Shown here: piece after piece, positions 11,088 through 23,908 of the stretch
Layout of the letters: each line of letters starts with the position of its first letter
Numbering within the stretch: the stretch's first letter is position 1
Origin: Epichloe hybrida
Lineage: Eukaryota > Ascomycota > Sordariomycetes > Hypocreales > Clavicipitaceae
Direction: 5' to 3'
Length of the DNA stretch: 42,615 nt
Assembly (NCBI GenBank): GCA_019022495.1
Contig: JAFEKR010000116.1
Coordinates: 1 to 42,615, forward strand
Position numbers and translations under genes: made by a program
Notes under the pieces: model-generated
What the model was told of the DNA's origin: nothing
Seen by the model: the letters and a program-made list of their open reading frames with translations, nothing else
Databases searched by the model: none

Positions 11088-14000
11088 ATGGAGTCTTCTT
11101 TTTCTGACCAACAGGCTTCATCGTTGCATCAATCCTCGGCGGCGGGCCCTTCCCACTATCAAACCCACTCACGCAAAACTTCGTCCTCGTCCACCGCCGC
11201 ATCCAGCACAACTCGACCTAGCCGCCATGTTGATTCCAGCCCGCCTGGTAGCTACTCCGACCGATCTGTCCAGTCTGCTGCCTCTGTCTCTGCCTCTGCC
11301 TCTGCCAATGCTTCTCAGTCAGCTCCAATTCCCGTCGTAAAAGCTGCCCGGTCTAATCATTCTCGAAACCATTCCGCGGTGTCAGACACCGGCAGCGACG
11401 TTTTGGTCTTTGGTAAGCTGCAAGCCTCGCCAGCTCGCTCGGATTCTCTGCGAATCCATGGAGCTGCCACCTTGGATAACTTTACTTACACGCCGTTGTC
11501 AGATTCTGCCTCTGTTGCGCAATCATCCCTGTCTGATGTTCAAACAAGACGCTTATCAAGCACATCCATCTATTCGCTCGCCTCGGCGCGAGCTATCCTC
11601 AATTCCTCGTCCTCTGCCCACGGGTCTGATTCTGGGGCACCCCCTCGCTCCGTATCCGGTCTCATGTCGTCGAACAAAGGAGGAAACGCTGGCACGCTGT
11701 CAGAGCCTGGCCTGTCCAATGTAACCGTAACAACCTCTCCAAGTGGACCAACGACCAACGGCCAACACAACCTCACAACAAGAGACCCACACTCACAGCC
11801 GCTCGATTTGATGAGGAGGAATCAACGAACCGATGCCAACGTGCGCACACAGCCTGACCGATCTCGAAGCAGAGCAAAGAGACGTTTCAGCGGCAGCACC
11901 GCCACAAGCACTCATAGCCAAGGCAGTGATCGTGGTCCGTATCGCGAAAAGGAAGAAGGTACTTTTATATCGACGTGGCCGAAAGGTCTTTCTCGCCCGT
12001 TTGCATTCTAACTACTTGCTTAGCAAAACCTGCCCCATGGGGCACCATTGGTATATGTGCTCTAGATATCAAGGCGAGAAGCAAGCCCAGTAGACACATA
12101 CTGAACCGACTGATTGCAAATCGGGATTTCGATGTTGTAGTTTTTGGGGACAAGGTCATCCTTGATGAAGGTTCGTCAGTCGCATTGTTTGGCCCTGTTA
12201 TCCTGTCTCAATGAGAAAGGAATGGAACATTGTACGATTTACTGACGCCTTGTGTTATGCGTAGAGGTTGAGAACTGGCCCATGTGGTAAGCTGAACGAA
12301 CTCTGGTCCCCCTATCGGTAAACATCAAGAGCATAGCAGCACAAGTTGACTAACCTGAGCACAGCGACTACCTGATATCCTTCTACTCAGACGGTTTTCC
12401 CCTACAAAAGGCCATCGCATACGTGAAAGCCAGGAAGCCATTCTGTGTAAATGACGTCCCCATGCAACAGATTCTTTGGGATAGGCGAGTGTGCCTTCAC
12501 CTCCTTGATCAAATTCAAGTTCGAACTCCAAAGCGTTTAGAAGTCAGTCGTGACGGCGGACCACAGGTGCTCACGCCAGAGATGGTGAAACATATCAAAG
12601 ATATTTCTGGCATATCTATCCAGTCCATCAACTCGACAATTGCAAAGCGGCCTGAGAAGGTAGAGCTGCTTGACGATGGTGACACGCTGAGCGTTGATGG
12701 TGCCATCCTCAAGAAACCGTTCGTGGAGAAGCCCACCAGCGGCGAGGACCACAACATCATCATCTACTTCGCTAAGAGCACGGGGGGTGGTGCCCGGAAG
12801 CTGTTCCGCAAAATCGGCAACAAAAGCTCCGATTATGTCCCCGATCTGAGCATTCCACGAGCAATCACTGAGCCTGATGGAAGCTACGTTTATGAGAGTT
12901 TCATGCAAGTGGACAATGCTGAAGATGTCAAAGCCTACACTGTTGGACCAAATTATTGTCACGCCGAGACCCGCAAGTCTCCAGTTGTCGATGGCGTCGT
13001 GAGGCGCAATACTCATGGAAAAGAAATTCGATACGTCACCAGTCTGAGTGCGGAAGAACGTGGCATGGCAAGCAGGATTTCGACAACATTCGGTCAGCGG
13101 GTATGTGGCTTCGATCTTCTCAGGGCCGCTGGCAAAAGTTATGTCATTGATGTGAATGGCTGGAGTTTCGTCAAGGACAATGACGACTACTACGAACACT
13201 GCGCCAACATCCTCCGAGAGCTTTTTGTCAAGGAAAAACTTCGACGGGACGGGGCTGCACCACCACCGCTGCCCTCCCCAGAGACGACAGAAGTTGACCC
13301 AATGTCTCGAACGTCTCAACATGTACAGGAACAGGAACAGGAACAACGGTCACAACCTGCGACATCAAGCACCAGCTCTTCCCAGGATCAGACCAGCACC
13401 GACCGACAAAGTGGCAACGCCACGCCCAGAAACGTGGGCGATGTGTCATCACCACGCTCAGAAAGCACGTTCACTTCTGCCCTTCCAAGCACTGCAACGA
13501 GCCCTCTACTTCCACCTCCGATGGACCTTTCACTGCCCGTCACTATCACTGCTGCGTCGTCTGTTCAATCCGAGATCACCCCTGCTACGCCAAACCAAGC
13601 ACCGAGTGAAGAGACACCGGCAGCACCTCCCCCACCTCCTAAACACTCATGGAAACTGAAGGGCATGGTCTCCGTCATTCGGCACGCCGACCGCACACCC
13701 AAACAAAAATACAAGTTCACCTTCCATACTAAACCTTTTATCGCTCTCCTCAAAGGCCACCAGGAAGAGGTTCTTCTGATAGGAGAGGCTGCTCTTGCCA
13801 GCGTGATACAAGCTGTCGATTTGGCTTACGAAGCTGGTGATGAGGATCGTGGGAAGCTAAAGGCTCTTCGTAATGTGCTGGTGAAGAAAGGAAGCTGGGC
13901 AGGCACCAAGGTTCAGATCAAGCCAATGTTCCGGAAGAAAAAGACCGGGCCCCCTCCCACCGTTTCCGAAGCGCCTATCATCAAGGAGAGTGTAGATCTG

Positions 14001-16015
14001 GGGACTCGAGCAGAGGCTTCAGCGGACGCGAGCTCTGGGAAACGCAAGGGTACTGACTGTGCCGAGGATTTCACCGCGAAGCGACATGATTCACTCTCTG
14101 GAGTGACCATGTCGAAATTCACAGCAGCAGAAGAGAGCCTGGTTCTCGACAAACTTCAGCTCATCGTCAAATGGGGTGGCGAGCCGACTCATTCAGCGCG
14201 CTATCAAGCACAAGAGCTTGGAGAGAACATGCGCAACGACCTAATGCTACTCAACAGAGACATTTTTGACGAGGTACATGTGTTCAGCAGTTCCGAGCGA
14301 CGTGTTAGTGCCAGCGCCCAAATATGGGCTTGTTCATTCTTGGGAGGAACGACATCCCCGAGGACTTTATTACGACTCGAAAAGACCTTCTCGACGACTC
14401 GAATGCCGCCAAGGATGAAATGGATAAGGTCAAGAAGAAGTTGAAAGGCCTGCTGAGAAAAGGAAATGAACGTCCGGCCCAGTTTGCCTGGCCGGAGAAC
14501 ATGCCTGAACCGTCCGAAGTCCAAACGCGCGTGGTTCAATTGATGAATTTTCATAGGCGCGTGATGCAATACAATTACAGCAAACTATTCAGTGGCGCAG
14601 CCTCGTCTCTTGGTGGTATCTCGAACCCGAGTTCAGAACGATTGAGCACAGAGGGGTCAACAACCTCAATCTCGTCCTTGTCACAGGCCAACGCCATCAA
14701 TACTATACAACCAAGATGGTGTAGCGGTGAAGACGCCGAACTTTTTCGGGAACGTTGGGAGAAGCTTTTTGCTGAGTTCTGTGACGGTGATAAGGTTGAC
14801 CCCAGCAAAATTTCAGAGCTGTATGATACCATGAAGTTTGATGCGTTGCACAACAGGCAATTCTTTGAATGGGTATTCACACCTCCCAAGAGCATGTTGG
14901 AGGACGAGTACGTCTCGAAAGACGGGAAGGCCAAGGACTCGGACGACATGAGCAAGGGCTCAGAGGAGACGAAGAGTGAGCAGAAGAACCAGAACGGTAG
15001 CCCGGACGGCTCTGACAAAGTAGATGCCTCGAATCGCTCTGTCAAGAAGCTCTTTCGCAGGACATCGTTCTTGAACAATCTCAGGCACATGAATGACGAG
15101 GCTCCCCCGGAGCAGTACTTCCGGCTCTACAAGGGTACCAACCAGACCGCTACCACGGACGACCCGCGCAGCGAGCCATTGCAGGAGCTCTATCGACTTG
15201 CCAAAGTCTTGTTCGATTTCATTTGCCCTCAAGAATATGGCATCTCGGATAGCGAAAAGCTGGAAATTGGATTGCTTACTTCGCTGCCGCTTCTGAAGGA
15301 GATTGTCCAAGACCTGGAAGAAATGCAAGCCTCGAATGACGCCAAGGCGTTCTTTTACTTCACCAAAGAGTCGCACATTTACACGCTCCTCAATTCCATC
15401 ATTGAAGGTGGAATCGAAACCAAAATCAAGCGCAGCACTATTCCAGAGCTGGATTATCTCTCACAAATATGCTTTGAGCTTTACGAGTCAGAGAGCAAAG
15501 CACCCTCTGAAAGCGTCCTTGGCGATGAACCCACGTTTACCTACAGCATTCGCATCAGCATTAGCCCTGGTTGCCACGTTTTCGATCCCCTGCACGTGCA
15601 GCTCGATAGCCGGCATTGCATTGGGTGCGCCCCGAGACGCAGCCTGACTCCGCACATTGACTGGCTGCAGGTCATCAAGACGCTGCGCGCCAAGTTCAAC
15701 CAGTACGTTTTGCATCATGCCTATCCCAATCCATACGTTTGAGAGCGCGCACATTGGTCTCTAATGTTGTACTAATTTCTTGTCCTACTTAGAGTTAAAT
15801 TGCCCAAGACTTTCCTGGCTGTCAACTTGTCCGAGGCATTCACGTTCGAGGAGCAAGAACGGATGGCAAATGAGCCTGATGTGCTGGAAATGAAGGCCCT
15901 GCCAACCAAAGACTTGCTCTCCGGTGGTACTACTTCCATGGAGACTGAGGAATCGCCCACTCCCGTCAATGAATATGGGACTGAACAAGACCTCCCTCAG
16001 ACTGGTGCGACGTGA
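11088..16015 (+). CDS. VIP1: Inositol pyrophosphate kinase/phosphatase VIP1 (Asp1), with an apparent frameshift
   Basis: Exons 11088-11958, 12024-12170, 12265-12286, 12365-15702 and 15793-16015, about 1533 residues. The start GCCACCATGG is strong. A Ser/Thr-rich, probably disordered N-terminal ~290 residues precedes the ATP-grasp kinase domain ([53 protein letters not shown], then [13 protein letters not shown], the metal-binding end). A second low-complexity linker leads to the histidine acid phosphatase domain, opening with RHADRTP near residue 786. Tiny exon 3 (22 nt) is fixed by phase. The phosphatase domain changes frame once near 14342, with homologous text on both sides ([13 protein letters not shown], then [16 protein letters not shown]) and no room for an intron. 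The last splice gives [19 protein letters not shown]. The family makes and destroys 1-IP7/IP8 and affects growth polarity and phosphate sensing. Confidence 0.93.
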
Positions 16016-16446
16016 TCTTCAGACACTACATTTACATGGGCGGATGGCAAGGAAAACATTCATGGGTGCATGGAATGGGCGCAAATGCAATATTGTTTGA
16101 CCACGGCATATGTATCATGTTAAGTCGCTCAATCGCATTATTAATATACAGTAGAAGCCGAAGGCTAATGCAAGCGGCAGCATGGCATGTTCAGTGGCAC
16201 GATGCCATTTCAGTGACGAACAGCCGTGAGCAAATAAAACAACGACGGGCCAATTTATTTTCCACCAGACTCAATATCCGACCCCGACCCACCCCGTTCG
16301 AGAATATGAATATGGGTCGTGGACCATGGCCAAGTGCCGAGTTGGGAAAAGGCCCGCTGCCTTACCGTAGTCTTATGTACATTCTACGGTATTGAATAGA
16401 GAATAATAGCAAGGGAAGAAGAAAAACCCCACTTGCTCGTTTCATA

Positions 16447-16722
16447 TCAGGAGTAATATGCCTCGAGCTCAGCAAGCCTTGGAGTATCAACTGCGAGCAC
16501 GAGTTGGCGAGACGGCTGCCGTTTGAATATAATGTTGCGAAATTGGACCAGAATGGACTCGAGCAGCGTCTTGGCCTTCTGGGGCGACGGCCGTCTAATA
16601 TTGGTTAGCTTGAGCATCCGCCCATGAGCGTGAGTCTGGCCGACTTTCAAAGAGCCTCTAATATACTCGACGCGTGGGCTCGGCCCCGCGGGGTCGCCGT
16701 GTTTGATTGACATGGGCTGCAC
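16447..16722 (-). pseudogene. Unrecognised minus-strand frame, possible gene remnant
   Basis: A 91-residue frame with protein-like composition (for example KAKTLLESILVQFRNIIFKR and VLAVDTPRLAELEAYYS) ends at 16447. Upstream on the same strand are isolated protein-like pieces in other frames, including EYNTVDFKYAILSHAQ near 16840 and KHHLVAVRKLDEDAKQ near 16770, each followed by stops. This pattern could be a decayed gene or an intron-rich gene that I cannot assemble. No family recognised. Confidence 0.25.
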
Positions 16723-18807
16723 ATTCGAGGGTGACGGGGGGGTTATTGTTTGGCGTCCTCGTCAAGCTTGCGAACCGCAACCAAGTGGTGCTTGGGCTCG
16801 GGAGTAATCTACTATTATTGTGCGTGAGACAGAATGGCATACTTGAAGTCGACAGTGTTGTACTCATGACGGACTAGCTGGTTTGAATTCAAGCGTGCAG
16901 CTTCCCTCCTGGCTGGTCAGGACGGACAACAACGGCGGTGGCTGAAGTGGATGCGTTCTCGGAGGCTTTCTGGGTCAAACACCCGAATATTATGCTGCCC
17001 GACTTTGACCATTCTGGAATGCTACCTTTCGGGCCGCGTCTATTGACGGAGCGCCAAGATGGTGCGGGACTTGGCACAGACGTACCTTTACTAATCTCGC
17101 GTTATTAGCGGGCTTCTTGGTTCAATCTTCATAGTCCAACCACATGGCTCACAAACCGGACATTGAAGGGAATTTAGCATATTATCATGAGATTTGCCTG
17201 GAAGCCTTCAGGAGCTGTCTGCGGCGTAGTTTTTATGGCGAAACAGGTTCAAGTGCTGCTCCCTTGTCGGGAAACTCGACGTACCGGCGGATGGGGTTGT
17301 GCGAAGATCGGGCTAGATATTGGATTCGGGGAGTAATAAGGGCAAAAATCCCGAGTCGGTCCCAGTCCGTCAATAAGCCGTCGAATAGAACCCCTTGTGA
17401 CTCAAATACATACTCGAGCGAATTCCATCCAGCTTGCAGCCTCGGCTTTGTTGCAGTATGTCTATTGAATAGAACGGTCGAGACACACATGTGCATGATC
17501 AACCTTTTTGTGTATGTATGTACATAATAAGATGGCTCCCAGCAAATCGCATTCTGACCATCCCATGCGGCCAAGAAACTCTGGAACAGCAGTTCTGCCG
17601 CCCGGGGCCAGGGCAGAGACATCCTGGATGGAGCTTAACCCTGCAAGAAGCACAGCGACTGGTCTCAAACTTATGAGATTGCATATGATCAGCAGCCGAT
17701 CGGACCGCTGTTACTTTTTGGGACATGCTGGCAAAGCATCAGAAATGGCCTGTGGCTGACGGCCTTGGTTCGTGCTCGTGTTTGTATCAGGGCTTCCGCT
17801 TGCCAAGCCCCTACATTACTACCCAGCCAGCTGACGGTTGCGTAGATATGACTCGGGTCTAATAAATTGCAAACATCTGCTTGAACGTTCTCCTCGCAAT
17901 GAAGCCTTTTGGTTGGCAAGACCGGCACTGCCACAGTGGCCTCATCAGTCTGAGGTCGAGAGACGGGCCAAAATTCTAGAAAGAAGGTCTTGTAGAACAC
18001 AGCAAAGAAATTAGGCCTAGGACCCTTTACCACGCCATACCTAAGCCTATGGAGTATGTACGTAGCCCTTGCAAGAGGTGGATTGTTAAGGTGGATTGTC
18101 AACCTTCAAGATGATTCGTGACGTCGGGACAGGGTACAGGAAGAAGGGCAACCGGGTTATTATTAGGCATTCGCAAAAAGGTCCAAGACGGGCTAGGGCG
18201 GAGACCCGCACCTTTCAGCTCTTGACAGCAAAAATCGTCCTCGAAACGCAAGGCCTTCTTGTGGCGAGATGATAAAATCGTTATCAAAACACAATCGGAA
18301 CTGTGATAAGTAGCCTATGGCGTGATTGGCAGTCCAAAAGCACGTGATTCGACCGGGGCGCAAGTGTCAAGACATGCAACAATGGCTTGTCATTGTCGAA
18401 GATCACTTGAGCAGGTGGCGAGCGAATGCACGCACACACCGGGTGCCCCAATAGATGTGTCCACCATATCCAGCCATCAAGTCGCAACATGATACCGCTC
18501 GTTCCGACGCGGTGGTTCTGCTTTCGCGGTCTTTCCCTAGTGTATTCTGTTAATGTACTCCGCAGGCGATGGCGGGTCGGCATATTAGATTCTGCACGTC
18601 GTGTCAACGTCCAGGCCAGGAGCGCCCGCCACCGTGTCTCTGGAAGCACGCCAGTCCCGTTTCATCGGCGAGATTGACTAGGATGGGAACGCTACTTGAC
18701 AAGGCTCCAAGGGCGTGGGCTCGATTGTCTTTGCGTGGCGAGCCAAGGTTCAAGGTGTGTTGGACGATCCAGCCAGCCCAGGCAGGATTATTATGTAGGT
18801 TTTAGAC

Positions 18808-18890
18808 TGGGCTTTAGCGAGGAGAGGGGGAGAGGGAAGATGGGCCTTGGCGAGGAGAGGGAAGATGGGCTTTGGCGAGGAGAGGGAAGA
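18808..18890. repeat. Three tandem purine-rich units of about 25 bp
   Basis: Units start at 18808 (33 nt, with an extra GGGGAGAG), 18841 (25 nt) and 18866 (25 nt). Each begins TGGGCYTTRGCGAGGAGAGG and ends GGGAAGA. The last two differ at a single position, so this is a young minisatellite-type duplication. No reading frame depends on it. Confidence 0.8.
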
Positions 18891-19935
18891 AGAGGTGGAC
18901 AATAATAAGACGTAGTCGAGTCTTAGCGGCTGGAGAGAGAAGGGGGAGGGGCATACCCCGAACAGGAGAGAGGTGTGACTCGTGTGAGGAGTGAGTCTGG
19001 AGTCAAGCAAGGCTCCGAGGATAGACGAGACTGGAGGCAAGTGACGAGAGCGACCGATGGCTCCTTCCAACCAACCCATCGGGAACAAATGACACCTGCC
19101 TGCCCTGCTCGGCCCGGCCCTCACTTTTTTTTTTTCCATCTCAGACCAGGGCAGGAAACCAATATGACTAGCTTTTCATCGAGCCTAGCAACAGGTACAT
19201 TCTTCCCATGACCCCCTTTCATCATAGCCAAATGGTACTTATATTCTTCGGATCCGCTCCGCACAAGGTCCCAGACGCCCAGACCTGAACGCCGTTGTAC
19301 TTCAACCGGCTCGTTTGCCCTATCCTGTACATTTGCGTCAAAGCATCTTGTCATGATTGACGGAATGTGTCTTGCTTACACATATCAAGATCGGGTTCAC
19401 ATATAACAAAGTCGCCCTGTGCTTTCGTTTGAAAATCGGAGACACTTGTCTTCCCACCTCCTGCGTTTGACCGTTGTTCAACACCGAATCCGTTTGAGGC
19501 GGGCTTACACAAAAGTTCGCACGAACGCGAAACTCCGTCGTGACTCGGCCCTTTCAAATTTGATTATTTATACACCTGCTTGTCGACTTCTCGTCAACCA
19601 CGGCGGGCTATCCACAAACTAATCATACCAACCTGCATCTACAAACCCCTTCGACCATAAGGCAAAACTAGTCACCGAACTTCACCCAAACTATCGCGTT
19701 GTCGACTGATCATATCTCGTCTCGGCCGCGGGCAGAGCTTAGAAAGGTTCGTATAGGAATGATGGGGGTGACCGAGCCACGGCGGCTTCTTTGCTTCACC
19801 ATGAATTAACCTTTAGAGCTTGTGCATGTGCTGACCTACCGTTGAAAGACCTACCGTTGAAAGACCGTCCACAGAGGATCCCGGCTGGCCGCGATCTTTA
19901 CTTCCTTGCGACAAGGTATCAGTCACTGCGCCACC

Positions 19936-20094
19936 ATGTCCAATTCATGCATGCACTCTTTCAGCCTTATCAAATCCGACAGCACTCTCGTGCAATGGAT
20001 GTGCAAGCACTGTCGTTCAGGGCCACACTGGATGATATTTGAATGTGTGTACTGCAAACTCCATGTTTGTCGTGCTTGCACCCAAGCAGCATAG
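19936..20094 (+). CDS. Small Cys-rich putative zinc-binding protein (52 aa)
   Basis: An ATG in a CCACCATG context opens a 52-codon frame. After a short Ser-rich head the protein has three CX2C pairs: CKHC, ECVYC and VCRAC, within the stretch WMCKHCRSGPHWMIFECVYC followed by KLHVCRACTQAA. The invariant-looking SGPHW and the spacing (CX2C, 12 residues, CX2C, 4 residues, CX2C) suggest a compact zinc-binding fold. I recall small fungal hypothetical proteins with this look, but can give no function. It stands alone in a gene-poor region. No signal peptide is apparent. Length is short enough that expression needs proof, but the cysteine spacing argues against chance. Confidence 0.6.
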   Translation: MSNSCMHSFSLIKSDSTLVQWMCKHCRSGPHWMIFECVYCKLHVCRACTQAA

Positions 20095-21449
20095 ATCTGT
20101 GCGAACCAAAACCAGACTCTTACAATCGCAGAATGCCTTGATCCCTGATGCGACAGAAGTCGCACTGTTAGTTTTTTTCGTTCGCCAGGTGCTGCGGTAG
20201 TAATGCGGTAATGGACTGAGGGTGAAAGCTCTCAGCACCAATATGTCATTTGCTGCTATGCAGATTTCTGCTCAGGCAATTGTAACGTGACAAGGCTTCA
20301 GAGGTATGGAGTGTGGCATGGGGACGAATGAGCCCTGGCTTATAGCCAGGCAGGCATGTTCAAGTACAGAGAGATGTAGGTGGGTCAGGCCGAAAGTTGA
20401 TTTGCTTATTCCCATTCTATGCTTTTAATCTCTTCGAAATGTGGCATTTCTTTGTAAAGTAGTTCAACACATGGTCTCACGGAATGAGAGTTTGTTCGCA
20501 ACTTAAGTCATCTTTTTTCACAGGCGAGGGACTTGTTTGGTAATCAGACATACGAAAAGATGTTCAATATTCATCAATTCCCACAACTTCAAGAATGGTC
20601 CATGAGACAACTCACTTTTCTGCATGATGATATGTTCTTCATGGCTTTTCAAACACAAGTTTGCCGCTTCGACTCATGTGACCACGCGGTGACACCCAAG
20701 TGAAGCATTGCAAGTATTCTAGAAGCACCAGGATCCTTGACGCCCGAGACATTCCGCCGTCACCACTGAAAAAGAGTTTGACAAAGCGCAGCCTCAACGT
20801 TCCCCCGGTATTTGTGGTGCAACAGCATTAGAGCATGTCATTCTCCGAGACAGGATACCCAGGTACTACGCATCACCACCGCGTAGAGCCGGACACAATG
20901 AAAGCAAATTTTGGCACTATCGATGATGCCGAAGCTCAGTTCGTGCAACGTACTGTGAAGTTCGTTGGGCGTGGCTGGCAATGATGCTGCATTCGTGGAT
21001 CGACGTCTTCCCACGTTCTACGCAAGCGAAATTACGGACGGAGTAGTTCCGGCGAAAGCAAACTGTTCTTTCGGCATGGTCTAACAAACGTCCTGTTTCT
21101 ATCAAATCCAAAGAAGAAGAAAAGATGGGAATGTAAATGGATTATAGAACGTTCTGCTTCACAGTAGCGAAAACTACATTCGTATGCAGTTTCTCGTGCA
21201 ACTGACATGTGTGTATTGTTGTCATTGACCAAAACAAGTCCACTTGTTACCACCTCTTGGAGAAAAGGAGGGGGAAAAAATCATGCCTTCCTCTTGAAAA
21301 CATCTCGTACTTGTGAGGAATCGTGAATTTGGTAAAGTTCTCCCGGCGATCGAGGAAACGTGCCAAAGGAGTTGTGAGTAGGAGGAGAGCGAAAAGGGCA
21401 TGGGGTCTGTATTCTTCTCAATTTTGTGTGAGACACCCAGACTGCACCT
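20095..21449. other. Gene-poor stretch left of the transposon
   Basis: No recognised gene. One protein-like open segment (20524-20703) is listed separately. Another short frame around 20834-20982 (MSFSETGYPGTTHHHRVEPD...) is open for about 49 codons with plausible composition. Taken together the stretch looks like eroded coding DNA, but I cannot name the source. Confidence 0.4.
20524..20703 (+). pseudogene. Protein-like open segment, unrecognised, possibly an exon remnant
   Basis: Directly after an acceptor-like TTTTTTCACAG the plus strand is open for 59 codons to TGA at 20701. The text (ARDLFGNQTYEKMFNIHQFP, then QLTFLHDDMFFMAF and CRFDSCDHAVTPK) has the hydrophobic/charged mix of a folded protein. 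It lacks a start codon and has no clear continuation. It may be one exon of a dead gene. No family assigned. Confidence 0.25.
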
Positions 21450-21455
21450 CTGGAC
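21450..21455. repeat. Target-site duplication, left copy (CTGGAC)
   Basis: CTGGAC immediately precedes the left inverted repeat and is repeated exactly at 26065-26070 just outside the right inverted repeat. A 6-bp direct repeat in this position is the expected footprint of a cut-and-paste insertion. Confidence 0.75.
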
Positions 21456-21504
21456 TACGGTGGCACCTTAGACAGGCCCCGCAAAGGGCTGCTAAAACAG
21501 AAAA
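21456..21504 (+). repeat. Left terminal inverted repeat
   Basis: Begins TACGGTGGCACCTTAGACAG and carries the core CCCGCAAAGGGCTGC. It matches the reverse complement of 26016-26064 at about 43 of 49 positions. Confidence 0.85.
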
Positions 21505-23908
21505 CCCACATTATTATTTTAGGTAAGCTATGTAAATAGTAAATTAAATCTATATATAAATTTAAGGAAGTGTATATATATAAAATAAAATTAAGCTAAG
21601 CTAGTCTTTACTTTACTTAACTCTTATATATAAGAGTAAGCTACTAACCTAAAATATTATAAGAAGGTACTAGCTATTATTCTAGATTAGCTAGCACTAC
21701 TAGCTAATATCTCTATTTATAATTACTTAGTTAAGAGCTTTATTAATAGTATTATAATATATATAAAAAAGCTATAATATAACCTTAAAGCAAAAGAAGT
21801 AAGGGAAAATTTATATATATAACTTTAAAGAATAATAGGATTATCTATAGTTCTATCCTTATCTAGCGTAATTAGGTTATCTTTAGTCCTAGGTTCTTTA
21901 ATAAGGTTAACTAGCTATTCTTAGGAACTTATATTTAATCCTATATAAGTGTCTCTTACTAGCGAACCTACCTAGTCTCTATTAGAATAAGAAGATATAT
22001 AATCTAGCTATTTATAGTTACTATATATATTACTAAAGTAGCCTAGTAAGCATATATAAACTAGGAATAGCGTAGTAAGATTATCTTTATTTTATGCTAT
22101 TTATTATATATAGTAGTTATAAGGATTTATATATAGTATATCTCTTAATTAAATTAAGAAGGCATTTATATATAAGGGTTACTTACTTTTAATTTACTTT
22201 AGTTAGACTTAATCTTAAAGAAATTATATATTATAGCTAGGTAAAGTAAGAATAGCATATTACTCTTATAAATAAATATATAGGCTAAGACTATTCTTAC
22301 TTATATAAGCTAAAAGTAGCTAAGGTATGCTAGGAATACTATATATAAGACCCTAGAAAAGGTCTTAGTTATATATTATAAGAGGTATTAAAGCTATATA
22401 TATAAGTAAGTTTAAGGTAAAAGGGTTACTATATTACTATTACTATTACTATAGTCTATACTAAAATTAGATATAAGTAATTAAAATAGTTATAATATGT
22501 ATAAAGAAAGTATATTAACTAGAAGAGAAAATTATTAGTATATAGTATAAGAATAAAGGGATTCTATATGTATATACTATTATTATTATTATTTTTATTT
22601 TTATTTTTATAAAAATTAAGAAAGGAAAAATTTAGGATTATAGCTTTTAGCTATAGGTTTTTTTTTCCTTATAGTATATAACTATCTATTACCTATTAGC
22701 TTAGGCTATATAATTTATAACTATATATCTTAACTTATAGCTAGTAAGTATAAATCTATCTATATAAGGCAAGAGTAAGTAACCCTTAGAATTATATTTA
22801 GCCTAAGAATCCTTATATATATATATATAACTAAAATTTATACTAAACCCCCTTTTACCTCTCTTTTTTTTTCCTTTTCTTTCTCTTTTCTTTCTTTCTC
22901 TTTTTATTCTTTTCTTTGCTTTCTTATATAATACCTAGTTACTTAAATTATTAGTAATAAAAACAATACCTAAAGGCATTATACACATATAAAGAAATTT
23001 AGAAAGCTTATCTAAATACTACTTTTTATTTACACTATAGCTTACATTAGCCTTAATTAATTACTATTGATTTAGATAATAAAACATTAACTTCCTATAT
23101 AAAATCTCTATTAATATTATTATAGCTAATTCCTATGGCGTAAAGTAAGAGGGATTATATATTGAATTTTACTAAACATTTCTAAACATAAGTATAAGAG
23201 GTAATATAAGCTACCTAAGCTTTTACCTCTAAGGATCTATATAACTATCCCTAAGGGCTTTATATTTAGTTAATTCCATTACTTTTATATAGTTATTATA
23301 ATAAAGGCTTTTTTATCCTAAAATTAGTTACTAAGCTTAGTTTATATAAGACTTCTTACTATTATACTAAAGCTAATTTTATTTAGAGCCTATAGAGCTT
23401 TAACCTCTTTTATAGGAAAATAAGCTTAGTGAAGTTAGTCTAGTGACTAAAGCTAACTAGCTATATAAGTTTATATAACTAAGCTTTTTAGAGCAGTTTA
23501 ATAAAAAAATTCCCTATAAGCTTAGACAAGCTTATTCTAAGATATCTAGCTTCTATTAGCTCCCTTAATTATATAGTTATTAATCTCTTTAGGAAAAAAA
23601 ATTCGTATAATTAGAAGATTTAAGATAGTTATATTCTTATCTTTCTAAATTTTTATATTATAAAGGAAAACTAAATAAAGGAAGAAAAAATTAAGGAAAA
23701 AAAAACTACTATAATAAAAAAAAAACATATAAAGCATTAAAAGGATTTATTATAATCTAATAAGTCACCCCCTTATATAAAAGAACTATTATAAAGCTCC
23801 TCCCTTAGCCTATTACTAATAAGGCTAATTAAATAAAGCAAATCTAAACCTCTTAATTCTTATATAGATAAGCAATCTTAATAAGAATAATAATCTATAC
23901 TTAATACA

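Larger units (their letters stand above)
16016..19935. other. Gene-poor region downstream of VIP1
   Basis: No gene could be recognised over 3.9 kb. Open frames are short and lack family features. Noted within it: the VIP1 3' flank to about 16400, possible gene debris on the minus strand at 16447-17080, a purine-rich tandem repeat at 18808-18890, a T(10)/A(10)-type run near 19125, and a duplicated ACCTACCGTTGAAAG at 19838-19868. GC content is ordinary, unlike the AT island further right. Confidence 0.5.

Noticed and set aside
12537..13346. 269-codon minus-strand frame
   Set aside because: Antisense shadow of the VIP1 kinase domain.
14300..14400. A tiny intron in VIP1 to explain the frame change
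   Set aside because: Conserved text is continuous on both sides, leaving no bases for an intron.
17689..18102. 137-codon minus-strand frame
   Set aside because: No recognisable motif, odd composition and no splice context; left unannotated.
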